The notes under the pieces: model-generated | Database searches by the model: none | What the model was told of the DNA's origin: nothing | What the model saw: only the letters and a program-made list of their open reading frames with translations | Position numbers and translations under genes: made by a program | NCBI GenBank assembly: GCA_038257535.1 | Contig: JBBSJE010000001.1 | Coordinates: 54,693-118,692, forward strand | Source: JAGTJU01 sp038257535 | GTDB lineage: Bacteria; Myxococcota_A; Polyangia; Fen-1088 | Length of the DNA stretch: 64,000 nucleotides | Direction: 5' to 3' | Shown: in pieces, positions 59,723-64,000 of the stretch | Layout: the number at the start of each line of letters is the position of its first letter | Position numbering within the stretch: the first letter of the stretch is position 1

Positions 59723-62700
59723 ATGTCCGGGATGAGATACGTGTGTGCGCTGGGCGTAACGCTCTTGAGTATAATATCGGCTTGCAGTGTTTCGTCGGAC
59801 GGGTTGTCCAAGGCTGCACCTGGCCCCGGACCAGGAGCGGATTCCGGGGTGGGCATGGTCGGTGGTCGGCCGGACGTCGTCCAAAGCTGTGAGCCTCCCG
59901 CGATCCTCAAAGAAGCGGGCACGGCTTGCGCTTGCCATGAGGAGTGTGGCTCTCGCAGCTGCGTCGACGGGGTTTGTTGCACGGGCTCGTGCAACGGTAT
60001 GTGTCAAGCCTGCAACATCCCCGGCAAGATGGGCAGTTGCTCAGCAATCCCCGCGGGCATGCCCCCCGTTGTAGCCGGCCAATGCGGGCGCGACGACGTC
60101 GAAACCTGTGGCTTCGACGGGACATGCAACGGCAAAGGGGGATGTCGCAAGTATCCCGACGGAACCACGTGCGCAAACGGTATCTGCGAGGGCGCCACGG
60201 TCAAGGGCGCCAAAATTTGCCTGCAGGGGACGTGCGACGTGGGGCCCGACACAGTTTGCGCACCATTCGGCTGTGACGCAACCGCGGGTCAATGCTTCGA
60301 CAAATGCGAAGGCGACAACCAATGCGCCAGCAGCAAGCGATGTGAGGGTGGAAGCTGCGGAAAAAAGAATCTAGGTGCCAGATGCGCCGTGGGAGTCGAG
60401 TGTGAGTCCGGCTTTTGTGCCGATGGCACGTGCTGCAACACCAAGTGTGACGGAGCTTGCGAAAGCTGTGACCAAGCGCTTACCAAAGGCGAATGCACGC
60501 CGGTGCTGGTGGATCAACCTGATCCACACAACGTTTGTAAAGACGAAGGCGTGGGTAGCTGCGGGCAAACCGGTAGCTGCGACGGCAAGGGCGGCTGCGC
60601 GAAGTACGGGCCGTCTGCTACCTGCCGTCCAGGCCGGTGCGAAGGAGCCAACCTGATTCCGCCTAGCACCTGTGATGGAAAAGGATCGTGCCTGACCGGC
60701 AACCAAGTGGCTTGCGCTCCGTTTGCGTGCGTAGGCAACGCCTGCAAAGGCACGTGCAGCAGCAATGCGGATTGCGCGGGCAGCGAATGCAAAGATGGCA
60801 GCTGTGGCCTACGTGGCAAAGGGCAGGATTGCAGTTCGGCCAATCAATGCGCGTCGGGATCTTGCGTCGATGGCGTTTGTTGCGACGGGCCCTGCACTGG
60901 CCTGTGTAAGTTTTGCAATTCTTCGCAAGCGCGCGGCACATGCATCAACGTGGCGGCCAACACGCCGGATCCACGCGCCGCTGCTGGCAACGCGGTAGCG
61001 CAAGTGTGTTTGACCGACGATCCGAGCACCTGCGGTCGCAACGGTATGTGCAACGGGAACGGCGGTTGTCAGCTGTGGCCTAGCAACACGATGTGCGAGG
61101 CACAAAGTTGTTCCACCGCCCAAAATGCGTTTTACAGCGCAAAAATGTGCGACGGGCAGGGTGCTTGCAAAGCCCAGGACAACGGCTCGCGCACGTGTTT
61201 CCCCTTCAAATGCAACGGTTCAGCCTGTGGGAACGCCTGTGGATCCGACAACGACTGCGTGGCGCCAAACGCTTGCGTGGACGGACGTTGTGGCCCCAAG
61301 TCCGCGGGGGCCGTATGCAGCAAAGACAGCGAGTGTGACAGTTCGTTCTGCCGTCACGGCGTGTGCTGCCAGACCGATTGCAAAGGCAGTTGTTTTTCAT
61401 GTGGTCTGTCGGGCAGCAAGGGTTTGTGCACGGCGGTCCCTGCGGGCGAAAAGGATCCGGCTGCCAGTTGTCAGGCCGATGGCGCCGCGAGTTGTGACCG
61501 CGACGGTGTGTGCGATGGCAAGGGTGGATGCCGTCTTTACGCTGCTGGCCAAGTTTGTGCCGGCGCTACCTGTGCAAACGGGGTGGCCACGGGAATATCG
61601 AAGTGCGATGGCAGGGGCGAATGTGTCAAGGGTCCGGTTCGGCAATGCGATGCCTACAAATGCAATACGAACGGCACAGCTTGTTTCGAGTCTTGCTCGG
61701 ACAATGGCCAGTGCGCCGCAGGTCGCGTTTGCGATGGGTCGTCTTGTGGCGCTAAACCCAATGGCGCTGAATGTCCAAACGGTGCTAGCGAATGCCTATC
61801 AAAATTCTGCTCTCAAGGTGTTTGCTGCAACGAGGCTTGCGATGGTGTGTGCAAGAGCTGCAAGGCGGGCAAAGTCGGAACGTGCGAAAACGTTCCCAAG
61901 GGTTCGCCCGATACCTTGGCTCGCTGTGCGGCAACTGCAGGGTCCGTATGCGGAAACGATGGAACCTGCGACGGCAACGGCGCGTGCGCCAAGGCCTCAA
62001 CCTCAGTTGTGTGCAGCAGCCAATCCTGCCCTGCGGATGCAACCACGCAAACGTTGTCGGCCAAATGCGATGGCGCCGGAAATTGTGCGGCGGGTGTGAA
62101 GGTCGAGTGTCAAAACATCAAGTGCGACCCCAACTCGAACGCGTGTTTGGCCAGCTGCCAGAGCGACTCGCAATGTACAACCGGGAACGTATGTGATGGC
62201 GGCACGATGTCGTGCGGCGGCCTTAAGCCCAATGGTGCCGACTGCACTGCAAACCGGCAATGCACGTCGGGCAAATGTGTTGAAGAAGTTTGTTGCGGCG
62301 GCTTGGCGGCGAATGAAAGCGCGTGTCCCGCATGCCAAAGTTGCAAGATTGACGGCCAGCGCGGAAGTTGCCGTAGTTCGCCCGCAGGTGCTGCCAATGC
62401 GGGATCATGTCCGGGCGGGACGGGCTATTGTGGGGAGCAAACCTGCAACGGTGGGGGGGCCTGTGTGCCCGCCAATCCAGCGGGAGCAAGTTGTGGAACG
62501 CCGGTTTGTGTTGAGGGCACCAAACTACAAAGCCAGGTTTGCAACACCAGCGGCATGTGCGTTGCGGGTGCTGCGGTCAGCTGTGAAGAGGGCTTCCGGT
62601 GCGTGAGCGGAAGTTGCCGAACTTCTTGTACGGCGGCCACAGTCGCCACCGATTGCACGGCGGGAAAAATATGTGCGGGAAACCGGTGCGTCAGCCCCAT

Positions 62701-63274
62701 CGCCGATGGAGGAAGTTGCAGGACGAACGAACAGTGCGCGAACGGGGCCTGTAAGAACTTCATCTGCTGCAACCGCGCCTGTGACGGAAAGTGCGAAACG
62801 TGCGGTAGCGGTGTTTGCTCCGTCGATGCTGCGTGCTTGGCACGCTGCACGTCCGATACTGATTGCCAAAGTTCGCAAATGTGCGACCCAGCCACCGAGA
62901 GGTGTGTTGCGAAGGTGGTGATGACCCCGCGGGGTGGCAACTGCTCCACGAATGCCCAGTGCGAAACGGGCATCTGTTCACAACTCGTTTGTTGTGAAGC
63001 CACTTGCACGGGCCTGTGCAAGACCTGCGCTGGTGAGGGTGCCGACCGCGGGTTCTGCAGAAACGTGCCGAACAAGGGCGCGGATCCTGGTAAACGATGC
63101 CCACGCGCGTGCTCGCCGAATAACAAGGCAGTGGTACAGCTTTTGTGTGGCGGCAACGGCGAGTGCAAAGCCAAGGGGGAGGAAATGGACTGCAGTGAGG
63201 GTGCCGTATGTAAAGACGCGGTCTGTGTGGCGAAAGTAAAACCTAATGAAGGTAATAACAATCCGAAGAAGTGA
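59723..63274 (+). CDS. Giant lipoprotein of eight tandem Cys-rich repeats
   Basis: 1183 residues if started at ATG 59723 (ATG 59732 is three codons later; frame open to 59552). Signal MRYVCALGVTLLSIISAC carries a lipobox. Nearly the whole mature protein is made of eight units of about 120-165 residues, each with the core GVCC-x(2-3)-C-x-G-x-C-x-x-C-x(6-9)-G-x-C and a second half CDGxGxC / SCxxxxxC. Repeats 6 and 7 are most diverged (EVCCGG, FICCNR). The pattern is common in myxobacterial cell-surface proteins. Cysteine number implies a rigid disulfide-rod structure. The C-terminus is basic (KVKPNEGNNNPKK). No enzyme domain seen. Confidence 0.88.
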   Translation: MSGMRYVCALGVTLLSIISACSVSSDGLSKAAPGPGPGADSGVGMVGGRPDVVQSCEPPAILKEAGTACACHEECGSRSCVDGVCCTGSCNGMCQACNIPGKMGSCSAIPAGMPPVVAGQCGRDDVETCGFDGTCNGKGGCRKYPDGTTCANGICEGATVKGAKICLQGTCDVGPDTVCAPFGCDATAGQCFDKCEGDNQCASSKRCEGGSCGKKNLGARCAVGVECESGFCADGTCCNTKCDGACESCDQALTKGECTPVLVDQPDPHNVCKDEGVGSCGQTGSCDGKGGCAKYGPSATCRPGRCEGANLIPPSTCDGKGSCLTGNQVACAPFACVGNACKGTCSSNADCAGSECKDGSCGLRGKGQDCSSANQCASGSCVDGVCCDGPCTGLCKFCNSSQARGTCINVAANTPDPRAAAGNAVAQVCLTDDPSTCGRNGMCNGNGGCQLWPSNTMCEAQSCSTAQNAFYSAKMCDGQGACKAQDNGSRTCFPFKCNGSACGNACGSDNDCVAPNACVDGRCGPKSAGAVCSKDSECDSSFCRHGVCCQTDCKGSCFSCGLSGSKGLCTAVPAGEKDPAASCQADGAASCDRDGVCDGKGGCRLYAAGQVCAGATCANGVATGISKCDGRGECVKGPVRQCDAYKCNTNGTACFESCSDNGQCAAGRVCDGSSCGAKPNGAECPNGASECLSKFCSQGVCCNEACDGVCKSCKAGKVGTCENVPKGSPDTLARCAATAGSVCGNDGTCDGNGACAKASTSVVCSSQSCPADATTQTLSAKCDGAGNCAAGVKVECQNIKCDPNSNACLASCQSDSQCTTGNVCDGGTMSCGGLKPNGADCTANRQCTSGKCVEEVCCGGLAANESACPACQSCKIDGQRGSCRSSPAGAANAGSCPGGTGYCGEQTCNGGGACVPANPAGASCGTPVCVEGTKLQSQVCNTSGMCVAGAAVSCEEGFRCVSGSCRTSCTAATVATDCTAGKICAGNRCVSPIADGGSCRTNEQCANGACKNFICCNRACDGKCETCGSGVCSVDAACLARCTSDTDCQSSQMCDPATERCVAKVVMTPRGGNCSTNAQCETGICSQLVCCEATCTGLCKTCAGEGADRGFCRNVPNKGADPGKRCPRACSPNNKAVVQLLCGGNGECKAKGEEMDCSEGAVCKDAVCVAKVKPNEGNNNPKK

Positions 63275-64000
63275 GGCCGATGGAGGCGCACTTGCTTCGA
63301 CAGTGTCAAAACGACGCGTTGACGTTGATTGTGTTGCTGGTTCTGGGTTGATCAGCCACAACTGTGGGTCGGCGATAAAATCAGCAACGGGATTCGCCTC
63401 GGTCATGATCTGCCTGTCCTCGCAGACTTACGGTGGATCCATGAACGACCAAAGACGATCGCCATTGGTCGAGTAGTGACGGGCCTCGGAGCCGGTGAAC
63501 GCGGCCATCGCCCGAGAGGATGCGTGCAAACGGGCCTTTTGCGGCGAAGTCGCTCGGCACAAGCTCGTTACAACATCGAGGCGTGCGTTGCGTGACGCGC
63601 TGCGCTTTGGTTCTGTCGTCGTGATAGCGGTGGCCTGTCGAAATCATAAAGTCACGGGTATGCATTCCACGACATTGGGCAGCTTGAGGCGGCGCGAGCC
63701 GATCCGGCCGGCTTTGTAGAATCTGGTGCACCCTTAACGATCGACGAAGCACAACGCTGTCCTGAACTGTTGTTTCGCCGCAAAAGCGTGGCTTGCTTTT
63801 GCAGAACGATGTCCACAGGTGAAAAACTGCGTCGCAAGCAAAACGCCGGACCGAACCCAGGAGGATGTCAAAATTTTCGTGTACGGCAGCAGTAGTGCAT
63901 GAGCAGTAGGGGAAAGGGTTCAGTTGGGGATACGGTCGCCGAAAACGACGGCGAATTGCAGAAGGGCTGCGGTCCAATCTCGGGTGCGATTTCCCCAGGT
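63275..64000. other. Intergenic region at window end with AAA ATPase remnant
   Basis: No intact gene was recognised after the Cys-rich lipoprotein. The only clear coding memory is the AAA_14/DUF4143 fragment in 63650-63895. The open frames on both strands elsewhere (for example the long minus frame 63381-63977) have no protein-like composition. Confidence 0.5.
63650..63895 (+). pseudogene. Fragment of an AAA_14/DUF4143 ATPase
   Basis: The frame encodes YAFHDIGQLEAARADPAGF and then GAPLTIDEAQRCPELLF, matching the segment of DUF4143 ATPases that leads to the Walker B DExQ (here DEAQ). A stop codon at 63647-63649 precedes it, the P-loop is absent, and residues after ELLF do not resemble the family. 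It is a short relic. Confidence 0.5.

Noticed and set aside
62425..63309. Minus-strand frame of 294 codons opposite the Cys-rich gene
   Set aside because: Typical shadow of a GC-rich Cys-repeat gene; rich in Pro, His, Gln and Thr without domains.
63381..63977. Minus-strand frame of 198 codons at the window end
   Set aside because: Lies opposite the DUF4143 remnant and has random-looking composition.

Overview
The window looks like a chromosome segment of a myxobacterium-type bacterium (Myxococcota) of moderately high GC. Evidence: a MYXO-CTERM sorting tail on a giant surface protein, many lipoproteins with Gly/Ser/Asp-rich linkers, tandem Cys-rich surface modules, two DUF1592/DUF1552 gene pairs, and a Crp/Fnr regulator. 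No rRNA, tRNA, CRISPR array, phage or insertion sequence was seen. Several genes appear to use GTG, TTG or possibly ATA starts, and a few promoters sit so close to the start codon that leaderless mRNAs are likely.

Layout. 1-1489: 3'-truncated membrane glycosyltransferase (GT39-like). 1837-10262: an esterase-like lipoprotein, DUF1592/DUF1552 pair 1, a membrane metallophosphoesterase, a Crp/Fnr regulator and two unknown lipoproteins. 10264-11432: an ArsR repressor overlapping an SRPBCC-cupin fusion. 11907-14995: DUF1592/DUF1552 pair 2. 15081-17152: a flippase-like membrane protein facing a GT4 glycosyltransferase. 17651-22124: alanine racemase overlapping an Mla-type lipid transport operon (mlaE, mlaF, a long mlaD). 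22255-27589: yceD-rpmF-plsX-fabD-fabG-acpP-fabF without fabH, with a terminator between acpP and fabF. 27705-28253: an unknown lipoprotein followed by a strong terminator.

28425-38591 is the most distinctive block: an OmpA-like barrel with calcium-type repeats, a 1386-residue Ig/Cys mosaic MYXO-CTERM protein translationally coupled to it, and a PilY1-like von Willebrand A protein broken by a one-base frameshift at a C7 tract. I infer a cell-surface adhesion or motility module. Then follow a gene graveyard, a Cys-rich di-cytochrome-like lipoprotein, Xaa-Pro peptidase, an N-acetylglucosamine-kinase-like protein, polyphosphate kinase, clpS-clpA, a SIMPL protein, small membrane proteins, and hemJ-mscS.

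51579-52913 encodes an in-frame fusion of the mechanosensitive channel MscL to a DUF481 outer-membrane barrel through a signal-peptide-like segment, beside mscS; it is the best candidate for something not described before. The right end holds coaE, engB, rimI, a two-component system, a frameshifted esterase lipoprotein, a 1183-residue lipoprotein made of eight Cys-rich repeats, and a terminal stretch with an AAA ATPase remnant. Short dead gene pieces recur (17.2, 38.6-38.9, 57.1-57.3 and 63.7 kb), mostly next to Cys-rich surface genes, which suggests repeated recombination there.
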